A stretch of 64,000 nucleotides of DNA. Origin: Sclerodactyla briareus (taxonomy: Eukaryota > Echinodermata > Holothuroidea > Dendrochirotida > Sclerodactylidae). The notes beneath the pieces were generated by a model, which searched no databases, was not told the origin of the DNA, and saw only the letters and a program-made list of their open reading frames with translations. Location: assembly GCA_026419785.1 (NCBI GenBank), contig JAODTK010002010.1, positions 124,001 to 188,000 of the forward strand, read 5' to 3'. Positions 1-11,660 of this stretch are shown piece after piece. Each line of letters opens with the position of its first letter. Position 1 is the first letter of the stretch. The position numbers and the translations under genes were made by a program.

Positions 1-1690
1 CCTTTAGTAGCCCTTCTGATGTTTTGTCTACTTAGCTCTAGAAATGAAGACTGACTGGGGTCAATAGTCAGCTACATGTATGTCAAGGTTGTTTATCGTG
101 AAACTTTGTTGTAATCTGTTGGTTCGTTGAAGGAACGTCCGGCTATCAGGGAGTGTGGACTCCACATATACGCCATAGTGAACATTTTTTTCTTTCTTTA
201 TTGGTCAGTCGAGACAACAAACAGATATCTTGATGAGTTAGGTAAGAATGTCTTGCATGTTCCGTTCGAAAAGTGTGTACATTTGACCATTTTGCTTTTT
301 TTTTCTTTTGTTAGACACGGGTCATTTTTTGAGGACTAATGGGACATTATATTCAGAGAAATCAATATTTTAACCATTTTAGCTTGTAACATGCAACAAT
401 TCCATTCCAGGTGTGTATTGATGTCTTTTCATGACAGTTACACCAAGAATTTGCAGACTCCATATATCTACAAATGCCTTATTGATTTATCTCATTACCT
501 GTTTTAGGTCCTTCTTAATCCTCTAGAAAAGAGTAACATACTTCAACATTCCAGCCATAGTATACTAGTACGGTACCGGGTTTATTATCAACACACTCTC
601 CCACCTCACTGCTTGTATTGTACTCATTAAGAAAAGATTACAGAATGATACAGCAATCACTCGATTACTACATACTATAACAGAAGTGGAGTCCATACAA
701 GTGTCAAATAGGCCAAGTATTGCACAATTACGTGCAACTGTATGGGTGGCGTAGGGTTGGGATGGGCGAGCAAGTTCCTGCGACGGAGTGGTCCGAGGAC
801 TGATCAAACAGAAGTGTAACATTGTTGTTTTTTCAGGGACATTACAAATATATCCATACGACTTTTACAGCCAATGGCTACAGTGTATATTTTGTATGAT
901 GAAGGTGGCAGCATGGTTTGACATACTGATCCTAAACTAAGCAGGAGACTGAGATATAAGTATGAGGCGTGCGATTTTCAGCTGTAATATACAAATTTTC
1001 ACCAGGACTACAGGTTGAATAATAATACTGTGGGGGCAATCAGCACTCGTATCGAGATGTGTGGAAATTTTTAGCATATTCCCGTCTCGGCTAGTACCCG
1101 ACAAAATGGGCCATATTCCCCGACGGGCATGGGGGGGGAAGTCCCCCGCTTCCCCCTGGCGCCACTCCTGTGCACTGCATAGGCTCAACCTCCATATCTT
1201 CCATCATTGGTTATGTAATGACCTTGTGCTAGCGGTGCTTGTGGAATTCGTCTTCCGTTCAATAATGTTCTATTAAAAATGAGAGTCCCATTGGTAAGTA
1301 TATGTTGTTGTTCCACCTACACAAAATGATCAGTCCTTCGTATTAGATATTGTTAAATCTTATTCTCTGCCTACCCTCTCTTCAGCATACACCTCCACTA
1401 AGTACACTCACTCTATAACATGCCACTCGCCATCCACCTCTTAACCCCCCTTTACATTCCACTGTATTAACACCCACTCTCCCCGTCACACTCACTCTTA
1501 CATAGATAATGCTTCCCTGATCCATAGGTATGTTTTAAGGGGCTAGAGCTATTGATGAGGGGGTGTAGTTAATCTTCCTTGCCTCGACAGCAACATCCAT
1601 ACACCTCCTAAAATGTGCCTACTCAGCCGCTATGGGCACAAACTGTCCAATGTTAGGTTTTGCAATTACTTATTTGGAAGAGGTACACAA
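1..1690. other. Non-coding, nothing recognised
   Basis: I see no exon, repeat unit or RNA gene I can support here. Open frames are under 90 codons on either strand and show no recognisable protein motif. A short G-run and CCCC-rich stretch near 1125-1160 is low complexity only. Confidence 0.5.
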
Positions 1691-2029
1691 GTATTGAGAC
1701 AAGGACTCTCATGACGCAGGGTCCGCGTTGTTTGACTTTTTCCTCCCCCTCTCAGTTTCGCTTCTGGTTTTGGACACTCTGTTTTTTGTTTCGACACCAT
1801 TATTCCGTTTTGGACACCCTAGTTTCTGTTCTGGAGACGTATTGATTCCAAATCCTGATGGTCTGTTTTTTCCATTCTTGATGATTTTGTTACACGCCGC
1901 GCACCAGGCTGTGCGGAGTGGATCACACTTGAAGGTGAATGGCACGGCAATACAATGAAATATCCTGTTAATGGTGGAGGTCATGGAGTATCCTATGATG
2001 TACATTTCTTGTTTGGAATAGGCTGATGC

Positions 2030-2130
2030 CGCTTTTCAATGGGTTTGTTCATTCTTTGAAGCTTGATTCTGTTTTCGATGGGTTTTTTATTCTTTTTTTC
2101 GATGGGTTGATTCTGTTTTCGATGGTTGAT
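2030..2130 (+). repeat. Short T-rich tandem repeat, TTTTCGATGGGTT unit
   Basis: The motif TTTTCGATGGGTT or a close variant occurs about four times in 100 bases, separated by ATTCT-type spacers. A looser T-rich repeat of the type TTTGGACAC precedes it at 1740-1850. It lies directly upstream of the inverted 30-bp minisatellite arms and may be part of the same structure. Confidence 0.6.
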
Positions 2131-2189
2131 CTTTTTTTACGTATGGGTTATATTCCAACGTGATAGATTTTTGTTACGTTTCGCGCTCA

Positions 2190-2765
2190 AGAAAAGGTCC
2201 AATATTCCATAATGGACAAAAAGTCCGCTATTCAGAATAGGAAAAAATGGTCGTTAATTCATAATAGGGAAAAGGGTCCGATATCCAAATCGGAAAAAGA
2301 GTCCGTTCTTCATAATAGTAAAACAAACACCTGTCGTGGATCTGTCAGGGCTCGCAGCTTACAAAGTGCAGTTTTAGGGTTTGGATCCTTGCCGGACCTC
2401 GCTTAGGTAGAATCATCGTGTTTGGCAAGTATCTATTGAAGGAAACCATTATATAACGGCCCTTCTTCGCGATTTAATAACGGACCTTTTTGACTATTAT
2501 GAATAACGGAAATTTTTCACTATTATGAATGACGGGCCTTCTCTGCGATTATGAATACGGAACTCTTTTGCTCTTAGGAATAAACGATCCCTTTGCCCTT
2601 TTGATTTACGGACCCTTTTCGCCATATGAGATATCGGACCATTTTTAACTATCAATGAATATCGACCTTATGCTTTGTTATGATAACAAACCCTTTTGAT
2701 AATTAAATGAAACGGGCTTTTTCGGTCATTTATGAATATCGGACCTTATGAACCACGACCCTTTT
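2190..2765. repeat. Inverted pair of degenerate ~30-bp minisatellite arms
   Basis: From about 2195 to 2325 a unit like GTCCGATATTCATAATAGG followed by GAAAAA repeats about four times. From about 2455 to 2765 the reverse complement (CTATTATGAATAACGGACC type) repeats about ten times. The two arms are separated by roughly 130 bases of non-repeat sequence, so a single strand could fold back. The units are divergent. The right arm runs into repeat family A. It may be a fold-back-type element or an inverted satellite; no transposase is present. Confidence 0.65.
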
Positions 2766-4330
2766 TTGTCTCGCCTGAACTTTGTTCAAGGAGATTCATA
2801 GTGATCACTTTGTTGTGTGGGTCTGTCCTGTCTATCTGTCCCGCTGTCCTGTCCTCTGTCTGTCCGCATGTGCGGTCGTTAATTTCTCCTGAACCGTGAA
2901 AGCAATCGTGCTGGGACCTTTTTGTGGTGGAGTTGCGCGGTGAAGAGTTTGCTGGGTGTGACTCCACTTTTCGTCCCGAAAGACCATACTCCTTTGCATG
3001 GCTGTGCATATTTATGAAAATTTGCCCGGAAGCTTGTTTACAAGATAGCCTCTTGATCGGTAGATGCATTGTGATGTCGTTCGGAGTATATAACCACTAT
3101 GAAGATTACAACAAACTGATAGATTACTGGCATGATATTGCTAATTAAGTAGTCTAACTTGGATAATTTCTGGTGAATAATTTTGAAGTTTTTTTTGATT
3201 TGGACTAAACTCGGTGGGAGATGGTTTATCTATAGTCCCAATGACTTTTACAGTAGGGACGAGGCCCCAGAGGTCAGTTAAATGGTTCTAATTCGCATTT
3301 ACCTAGCTAATTTGCATAAATTTTTATGCATATTTTAAATATTGGTTGAATCCTCATGAAACTTGGTGGAGATGGTTACACCTTTGATCCTGATAAAGTT
3401 AACAACAGGGTAAAGTTCACTCACGGGCTTAATTGAATAATTTGCATAAATTAACCCAATTTTTTCAAAGTTTTGTTAAATGGTCGTAAACAATTGGATT
3501 GAGTGCATTTAGGTGCTCGTAGAGATTGGTCCTGGTAAATTTTTGGGTTCAGGATCAACACCATCTAAAAACGTGAGTTCAAAAGTGTCAAAGGGTCCAA
3601 GCTCTTAAGAAAAGTGCTTATTTTAGGAGTTACGGGCAAAGAAATAAAAACTGTCAATTTTTGGATATGGTGATAGATCTCTGTCTGCTATAAATGAAAC
3701 CAACCCGTGCTGCTTCGATCTGACTGACACTTGGTCCTTTCAAGTTACAAGGGGCCAAAGGTGATTTTAATACCTTTTGGGCGTTAGCATAGGGTGTGTG
3801 TACCTGATCCATAATGCTGATGGGGGTCTTTGTTTCATCCCATTGAGGCACGCATTTTTTTTCATAAAAACCGTCATTTCATCAAAAAGGCCATTCAGTT
3901 CAACAAATGCCGAATACTAAACATTCTGCAATCATTTCTAGGGACTGTGTGCGTATTGGCTGAGATTTTGGAGCATGCTGCATATTATCAAGGTAACATG
4001 TTTCATAAAATGTCATCAAAGTCATCAAGGTCCCCTATGGGCCAAAAACTGTCAATAATAACATTTCCTGCAACAGCCCTGGAACTGTGATGCTACCGTC
4101 TTTAGGAATGTGTATAGAGTCGGGGGGTACCCTACCTGCCCATCATGATGCTTACATCACTATTATTATAACAAGCTATCAATAACAAATGTTTCAGAAC
4201 TATCGCTCTTTGGAGTTTACTGGCTTATCCAACCCCAGGTCGTGGTATTTTCATTCATCTGTTAACCAGTATCCGATCTGTGCACAGACAGAGAATTTCA
4301 TCCTATTGTCAAAACCCCCCTCTTTATTTA
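2745..4330 (+). repeat. Interspersed repeat family A, copy 1
   Basis: It opens with TGTCTCGCCTGAACTTTGTTC followed by an AAGGAGATTCATAGTGATCACTTTG-type segment. It runs through blocks of the type 'CATGAAACTTTGTGGAGATGG' and 'ATAATTTGCATAAATT', and ends near CAGACAGAGAATTTCATC. The same landmarks occur in the same order at 13715-15375, so this is one element of about 1.6 kb. There is no long ORF and no obvious terminal repeat, so it is probably non-autonomous or a decayed transposon. The short open frames inside it are chance. Confidence 0.8.
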
Positions 4331-5990
4331 CCTTGCGGCCACTTCTGCTTGTTCACTACTACTTCATCTGGAAATCCCCAAGAGATTTGTTTCATTTGCC
4401 TTCACCAAACATGCCCTTGCCTGCTGAGCATGGGCGTCAACATGTGGGGGACTGGGTGGGACATTTCCCCCCACTTTCAAAAATTGGGGGGGATATCATA
4501 TCGTTTGCCCCCCCCTTTTCCGGACCGTAATAAAATTAATGCACAATGCCCCGTATTTTGTATCACTCTAAACTGATTCACTTTTTTCTAACCAAACAAT
4601 AATCGCGTTATCTCAAGTCACTAATTCCGGTGAGGAAGTATTCCCTATGTTTCATACCGAGTTTCGAATTTTAAATCCAATTGCCAAAAGTGCCTAATTT
4701 CTCAAGTGTTTCGTTTCGCTTGCAATGGCGTTTTTTTTCTCCCAGCGTTGTAGCTAAATAAATGCGATGTAATGCTTCAATCATTTCGTTCACCTGGGGT
4801 GGGATTGATCAATTTCAGAAGCCTTGGGGCAGACTGCCCCTCCCCCCCCCCCAATTTTTTTCGGAATGCAAATTCTGGCGAAAATTCGTGACCCATTTGG
4901 GAAGGAACAAGCAAAGTGAAAAAAAATGCCTGAACTTTTTGCAGACCTTTTCGATGAAATGTCGAAAATAGTCAATTTTTTTTTCGCCGCGCGCCGGTGG
5001 TTTCAAATGACCTGACTTTTAAAATTTGGTTAAAGTTTTTTCTGCTCCCAAACATAGAGTGGTTCACCGTACACCTAGGGGCTTTTCCCTTCGATACCAC
5101 ATAGACATTTTCGGTAGACCCCTGGAATCCCACGCAAACCAAGCCAAGTAGAAAATGTATAAAAAATACCATGTGTGATACTCGTAAATCATCTTAGTAT
5201 GCACAATGAACTTTTTGTCGTCTTTACTCAAATCACACAGGGTGCTGATGGGTGCTATTGAGGCCGGCAAGTGCCGTTTCCATCGATCTGAGGATGGAAA
5301 CTGTAATTTTCTTTGTACTCTCCGCGCCAACCTATGGTGGCGCTCCGCTTAGATGGTCCATTTCATTCGATGTGTCCCCCACCCACTTTTTGAAACTCTC
5401 CCGACGCCCTGCCTGCTGAGTGAATCTGTAAACAATTAATGAGTGCTGGCCCAGAAATGCATTGGTGCTGGTTTCATGTATTAACTTGAGACAGCCTTAA
5501 AAGCAGCATGTTTAAGATAGGCCTACATTATTTGGATTTTTTCAGCAAGGGGTTAGAGGAGGGATCGGGTCTTGAATAGACTGTATTATATGGGGCCATT
5601 TTTGCCTTTGAACACAGATCATGGACCTCACTCTACAGGATACACAGAGTTTCACCGACTATACATGACGTTCTTTATTGTTGCTGTTTCGTGATGTTGA
5701 GAACCATAGTAGTTATCAGTTGTTTTTGAAATAATGATATGAATACAACAACTACCAAATGAAATGTAACTATAAAAATAAAAACCATAACTACAGCTTG
5801 CCAGTTACCTCCCTCCCCCCCCCCCCCCTCAAAGACAGATTAATGTAGGCCCAGGTACGACAGTAACCAGTAATGTGTTAATGCAAGGTTATTGTGGAAC
5901 CTATTACTACAATTTCAACTGAGAACTACTCGGGTTGGTATGGACCGCGTATGGATTACCTTTCCTCTCCGACATTCTTAACATAGACTG
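4331..5990. other. Non-coding with C-runs, nothing recognised
   Basis: No exon or known repeat is supported. Poly-C tracts occur at about 4510, 4843-4853 and 5813-5829. Several overlapping open frames on both strands (60-113 codons) carry no motif I recognise. Confidence 0.45.
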
Positions 5991-5999
5991 GAGGTCCAC

Positions 6000-6730
6000 T
6001 AGAGGTCATTCACTGTGTCTATTTTGCATAGTTTATTCAAAATTTTCAAGTTTGTTTCGATTTTACATGAGCTTCATGGGTATGGTCCGACTGTAGTCCC
6101 CCTAAAATTTTTATATGACTACAGTTTTCCTGTGGGTTATTCAATGTGTAGAATTACAATCATTCATGGCAACATTCAAGTTTTTTGGACATTCCCATGA
6201 ACCTACTTAAGTGTGTTCCACTATTGGTCCTGAAAAAATGGGTCTATGGAAGTAGAGTATGTGTCTCATTTGCATAACTTATGACATTTTAGTCACATTT
6301 CGACACACACGTATACTCCTTTGTCAGACATGTTCCATAATCAGTCTTATGAATTGAATTGGTCACTGATTAATAGGCCCTTCCTGTTGAAGCTAGACCA
6401 AAACCGTAAAGCAACAGGTTAGAATTGACTCATATTATCCGCATCGTACCTTTGGAGGAAACCACTGCTCACCAAACCAGCTAGACACTGGGTGCGACCA
6501 CCTTTTTTTTTTACTTGACCTAACATCCCTGTTTTCTCTGCAAAATTGATACACTTTACACACATTTTGTACATCCCCCGGTTGACGGCTTAGTACAAGT
6601 AGCGTTTGTGGTGCACGTAATGTGTGTCCCACTTTCTCGTTAGCGTTTCTCTGAAACGGTAAGAACCAATTTTGCTGAATTTTGTATGTAGTATCGGGGT
6701 TGGTGAACACATCTGATATATTATGGGCCC
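6000..6730 (+). repeat. Interspersed repeat A-prime, copy 1
   Basis: It begins AGAGGTCATTCACTGTGTCTATTTTGCAT and continues through CATGAGCTTCATGGGTATGGTC, a 'CCTGAAAAAATGGGTC' segment and 'CTGATTAATAGGCCC', ending around the block TAGACACTGGGTGCGACC. The same order of blocks recurs at 7140-7640 and at 18300-18800. The ATGAAACTT.GTGGAGATGG-type phrases link it to family A. No coding capacity was seen. Confidence 0.65.
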
Positions 6731-7139
6731 AAAGTCACTTGATTAATTAGGAATTACTACTTAGTCCTATTTCTATTATTCAATTCATTGTTTAGGCTCT
6801 TCATCAACTTACCTAACCGTAGATGTGCTATGGTGATTTAGTTTGGCAATAGGTGCATTATATAAGTAGATGACTAATGAGATTTTTTCTGCATGAAATA
6901 TGCTAATTAAATATGCTAATTTAATTGTCTGATTTGCATAATTCATCCAAATTTCAAAATTTTTTTGGATTTTCCACAGAATTTTGTGGATATGGTCTAC
7001 TTTTTAGTCCTGAGACTTTTTAACAAAAATTCCAGGATCACGGAGTTCATTCCAATGTTTTCTGTTACATCCCGCCGCATTTTTTCATGGAATTTTGTGT
7101 TGGGTAGATGTGGCTTACCATTACTCTCAACGTTTTTAA

Positions 7140-7640
7140 CTAGACGGGAGTCACTAGAGGTCATTCCTTGTGTCTATTCTGCATTGTTTATTCCAATTTT
7201 CAAAGTTTTTCGATTTGTTTCGTTAAGTTGCAATGAACCTTTTGTCCCCCAATTTTTATCTTAGCTTGACTCGAGTCACGTGGTTATTCAATGTGTATAA
7301 TTTTTCTTCTTCAGCAAATGTTCAAATTCGGAATTCCCATGAAACATTGGTCCTGAGAAAATGGGTCAATGGAATTTAGTATTGTGTCTAATTTCATAAT
7401 TTAGGAAATTTTAGTCACATTTCCACAAAACGTTACTCGCTTCGTAGGCTTGGTCAATAATCAGAACCTCCTTATGAATTTAAATTGGGTCACTTGATTA
7501 ACACGCTGTTTCTGTTGAAGGCTATCCACGATCTGGAAAGCAACACATGAATGCCTTGTATTGTTTGCATGGTGACAAATAGAAACACTGATCGTGCAAC
7601 CCCTGCGAGACACTGGGGGCGATCGCCTTTATTTGTGAAA
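7140..7640 (+). repeat. Interspersed repeat A-prime, copy 2
   Basis: This is a direct repeat of the 6000-6500 sequence about 1.14 kb downstream. Shared landmarks are AGAGGTCATTCCTTGTGTC, GTCCTGAGAAAATGGGTC, a 'TTGATTAACACGCTG' block, and CGAGACACTGGGGGCGATC at the right end. Both copies have drifted, with many small indels. It is non-coding. Confidence 0.65.
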
Positions 7641-8625
7641 ACTGGGATGAATAGGGTAATTCATCAGTTGTAAAAAAAAATACATCACTATGGGTCTAAG
7701 GACTCTCTAATATTGTGCACCTTTCAACATCAATTTGAACAATAAAGGGTATGTTACAGTTTGATCTTGCACTTGCAACAAAACATAGTGGTATAACACC
7801 GCAGACCACTTCCTTTCAAATGCAGATAATCTTGGAGGTTTTTACATTATATGATAATGATTAAAGGGGAATTAGTAGTTCCAGTTTTTATGGCCATTCC
7901 TGGTGTTAACAATCAATTTGGTGTTACACTGTATGAGAAATGTACAGTGTGACACTACAGTTTCATCTGAATTTGGTCAAAGTTCACTAAAGTGCAATCC
8001 AGTCTATGGTTATGTTTAAAAATCAATACTGGTAGAACAAAAGTCTGTATTTGTTTCTCAAGATGTGGATGCATTGATTAGAATTTTATTGTTATGTGAT
8101 ACTGTTACAGTGTGAACTCTAGCTCGAAAAGAGTTTTCACCAAATCCAACCATGACCAACTTACAGTTATCAGAACTCGCCATACTTAGGTATTAGTATT
8201 AACACTCCAAAAATGGGGAAATCTACAATTTGTGAATAAGTAAAACAATGATGCAAGGCATTGATATCACTCAGGACTATATGTTATATATTACTTTTTG
8301 GTGTCATGTTACATGTGGTACTTTGCTGACATTCCTGCCTGTATGAGGTTAACAGATGCGATTTCTATGAGAAATGTTTTCATTTGTTTTTATCCTCACA
8401 CATATACCAGTACACAAACTGTTGGTTATATTGATTTATTATTTGGAGAATGGAGTGGACTTGTAAGTTGCACATTCACCCCTACCCATATGTAAAATAG
8501 CTTAAAAAGAGGGTAATTTAATTTTTCCTACAGGTGCTGCATAATTGTACCCTCGGAACCTAGTTCATTGTCATTGCAGGCTAGTAGAACAATACAAATA
8601 AACTAGGAACCAATGTTCAGTAGCT
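7641..8625. other. Non-coding, nothing recognised
   Basis: This is AT-rich sequence without a supported exon, RNA gene or repeat unit. It precedes the start of the GPR143-like gene, so it could hold distal promoter sequence, but I see no defined element. Confidence 0.4.
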
Positions 8626-8629
8626 CAAC

Positions 8630-9335
8630 TGGACCATTTTCATCGTAGTGACTGTAATGTGATATTGGAGTTTGCATTGATTTCATTTACTGGAACTTGA
8701 TGACACTGAGCGGCATCATGAAGACACAACTTCATTTGTGAGAGGAATACATGGTTTTTCACATAATAGCTCATTAGGCAGGCTCCCTCAATGACCTTTG
8801 ACCTTGACCTCTGGCTGGTCAAATGTCACCCAGCAGTCAATGAATAGTATGTTCAACTCTGGTTAATATCCATCAGAGCATGAGCATTTAACAGCCAAAA
8901 AACATGCAATTCACATATTATTCTACCATTCGAACAAAATTGCCTAGTACCCCCCTTTTAATGACCTCCCACCTACAATTCCTGTGAGACCTATGAGTAC
9001 TACCATTCAATGATTAAACCGTTCACATACGTACCATGGCAATCTGACCTTAGTGCAGGAGAAGTAGCGTTTTGCTGTTTTTTCACATCATGGCCAATTG
9101 TGCCTCTTTAATGCCATTTGACCTTGACTTTCAGGTGGTCAAAGATGACCCATCAGTCGATAAACATCGTGACCAAGTCTGGTGAAGATTCTGAAGAAGT
9201 ACAAACATTTTGTAGCCCCAAAACCAAAAGTTACGACTGGATAGATAGAAGGTTAAAAGGATAGATAGGTTGGTAGATTAGAATGACTGGGCATCACAAT
9301 AGCTCAACTAGCATAGCTGGTTGAGCAACAATTAT
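8630..9335 (+). repeat. Repeat family C with GATA microsatellite and terminal hairpin
   Basis: Two internal units carry 'AATGACCTTTGACCTTGAC..CTGG(C)TGGTCAAA' (about 8788 and 9110). They are followed by 'CAGTC(G/A)AT(A/G)AA' and 'ACAAACATTTTGTAGCC' blocks. The right end is a GATAGATAG-rich stretch (9238-9275) and the hairpin TAGCTCAACTAGCATAGCTGGTTGAGCA (9300-9327). The same layout, unit then GATA then hairpin, recurs at 59850-60445 and 60980-61250. It lies about 100 bases upstream of the GPR143-like start codon, so it sits where the promoter or 5' UTR should be. Confidence 0.7.
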
Positions 9336-9427
9336 AAATCAATAAAAATTGTGAACATGCCAGTTTCTTCCACAGTTTTTATACTTGACCCATTATCATA
9401 TGTAACTTTTCATTTACACAGATAAAG

Positions 9428-9723
9428 ATGGCCTCTCCAACATTAGACCTGCTCTGTTGCGTTTTTCAAGAGAATGCAAGTGATAACACTACTCCATCTA
9501 CTCACTAAACGACCATCACCCTAGCCAAGAAAACAGATGCTCATTCTGGGCTATGTGTTCTTCACAAGCCTCTTCCTCTCTGCTCTGGCGAGCATCATCG
9601 GAACTATCATCACACTGGTGCCCAAGAAAGGAAGCACACGCACGAGGCGAGAGGCAGTGGCGGACGACAGACAGAGGATTATACTATCGTGGCTAGCTGC
9701 TGCTGATCTATCAGCATGTATAG
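9428..9723 (+). CDS. GPR143: GPR143-like receptor, exon 1 (N-terminus, TM1, start of TM2)
   Basis: The first ATG reads MASPTLDLLCC, close to the start of vertebrate GPR143 (MASPRL...CC). An N-glycosylation-type stretch NASDNTT follows. From 9537 another frame reads a clear TM1 (LILGYVFFTSLFLSAL), a basic loop (KKGSTRTRREAV) and the start of TM2 (RIILSWLAAADLSACIG), matching the family's RILRAAAACDLLGCLG. The exon ends in phase 1 at a GTAAGA donor. The two parts are in different frames: TAA at 9506 closes the first and TAG at 9522 lies ahead of the second. Two one-base changes near 9500-9535, one possibly in an AAAA run, would join them. GPR143 is a seven-pass receptor of pigment-granule and lysosome membranes. 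That this is its orthologue is inferred from all the exons together. Confidence 0.8.
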
Positions 9724-10133
9724 GTAAGAGATGTTAACTGGCATCTAGGAGCAGGCAGGAGCAGATGCATGAGACGATAGTCGGTGGCAGTGCCCTCCAT
9801 CACACACCTATGCCCATGAGGTTACACTTTGTTATGGAAAGGTTCTTACTTTCCAATATCAGGGTTTGAAATAGTGCCGGACACTTGTGCCGGACAATCT
9901 TGGGAGGATTGTAGAAAACCTGTATGCTGTCTATAGTTTTTTGTGTACAAAACTGGCTGCTATGCACTTCCGAACCCAGGGTGTAGCAATCTGGCTTGTT
10001 TGAGGCGCATTTCGCGATGTTACAGCTATTCTGAAGCTGCCGGAGATATTATTTCACAATGTTCCCTAAATAGGCTACAAAAGCCTTGCATGAAGCCATG
10101 CATTTTTAAGCTTTTGTCATTGTTTTTCGCCAG
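9724..10133 (+). other. Intron 1 of the GPR143-like gene
   Basis: This is a short intron of about 410 bases, with a GTAAGA donor and a TTGTTTTTCGCCAG acceptor. No other feature was seen in it. Confidence 0.75.
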
Positions 10134-10242
10134 GTGTCTTGGTGTTTGCGTTCTATTGTATGCTGGAGATGCAGGAGTATGTGAGTGGCTCAGAGAAAGC
10201 AGAGGGCTCACAGACTGAGATGGCACTCTGTGTCTTTTCACG
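10134..10242 (+). CDS. GPR143: GPR143-like receptor, exon 2 (rest of TM2, first outer loop)
   Basis: The phase-1 join to exon 1 completes a glycine, giving ...SACIG-VLVFAFYCMLEMQ. This finishes TM2 and leads into a polar outer loop (EYVSGSEKAEGSQTE), then MALCVFSR. The last cysteine falls where vertebrate GPR143 has AAFCVGSA, at the top of TM3. The exon ends at a GTGAGT donor with two bases left over, but exon 3 reads correctly only in phase 0. One base therefore seems to be missing from this exon, or the donor is slightly misplaced. Both splice sites are otherwise canonical. Confidence 0.8.
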
Positions 10243-10779
10243 GTGAGTGGCTTATAGAACTTTCACCTACAGTAATATTACATTTGATGTGAATGTTTTC
10301 ACTCAATTTCCTCTGCTGAAGAACACTGAAATTTCCATATATTTCTTCTCAATTTTAGAATGGTATGATGTATCTTCTTTTTAGGAGTGTGCTTCTAAAC
10401 AGGGTCTGCTATATGGTCTCCCAACCGTGTTAGTTCCCCAATCTCATCACCCCCCCTCCCACTCCCGCTTGAATTATCTCAACAGTAAGAGATTTGAAGG
10501 GGCTGGCTGCTGGAACGGCCTCGTATGGTTAATGCAGCTCATGCAGCTTCGCAGGTACTTTTGCAGACAATTGGAGGGGGGAGGGGAGGGGTCATGTTCA
10601 GGCTCGATCATTTGCCCAGAGGAGGCAGGGTGGAATATTATATTGTAAGAATCATCGACTGACAATTCAACTCAAATCCGGACACTAATTTTAAATCGGA
10701 TGCTAAGCCTGCATCATGATAGGTACTATATCTAGGATTGAATGACCGAACTGCAGTTATTCAGAGTTATTCTGAGGAG

Positions 10780-11660
10780 TTGGATAATCATCCATGACCA
10801 TGCATATGGTGTCTAGTAATTGCCTAGGATTGCATGATCTTTCCACCACAATGCATATGGAGGGGTCTTTATTAATGCCCGAGGCATTGGATGAATGATC
10901 CCTGTGGCCAAGCAATAAGGGTGGCTTCATGAATTCCTAGAATTGGATGATCTTCCATGACAAACATGAGGGTGAGTCTCAACCCCTGAGCAGTTGGTGA
11001 TCATTCCGACTCATGAGTGATCATCCACGATCATGGGTGATCATCTACGACCATGGGTGATCATCCCGACCTGGGTTCATCAGCCATGACCATGGGTGAT
11101 CATCCATGACCATGGTGATCCATCTACTACCATGGTATCATCTACACCAATGGGTGATCATCCATGACCATGGGTGATCATCCATGAACGTGGTGATCAT
11201 CGCCATACGCGGGTGGATCATCCACGACCTTGGTGATCAACCACGACCATGGGTGGAGCACCATGACCATGGGGATCATCCACTACCATGAGTGACATCT
11301 ACACCATGGGAGGAAATCTACACCATGGGTGATCATCCACGACCATGGGAGAATCATCCCACGCCATGGGAGAACAATCTACGCCCATGGCAATCACATC
11401 CCGACCATGGTATCCGTCCACGAACCTGGGAGAGTATCCACGCCCATGTTATCCATAGCCATGACCATGGGTGATCATCCACTTAGTCAAATGGGTGATC
11501 ATCCACACATGGGTGCTCATCCACAACCATGGGTGATCATCCATGTCCATGGGTTGATTCATCATGACCATGGGTGGAGCATCCACAACATGGGTGATCA
11601 TCTGGCGTCCATGGTTGATCATCCACGACCATGGGTGACCATCCATGACCATTCATGAGG
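10780..11660 (+). repeat. 20-bp minisatellite (TGATCATCCATGACCATGGG)
   Basis: About 880 bases are built from a 20-bp unit, TGATCATCCATGACCATGGG, with variants such as CCACGACCATGG. The regular core starts near 10985, with about 30 or more partly degenerate copies. Each unit contains two short palindromes, TGATCA and CCATGG, which makes most open frames here artefacts. It lies in intron 2 of the GPR143-like gene. Confidence 0.9.

Noticed and set aside
11292-11658. Overlapping open frames rich in H, P, M and D
   Set aside because: They are translations of the 20-bp minisatellite.
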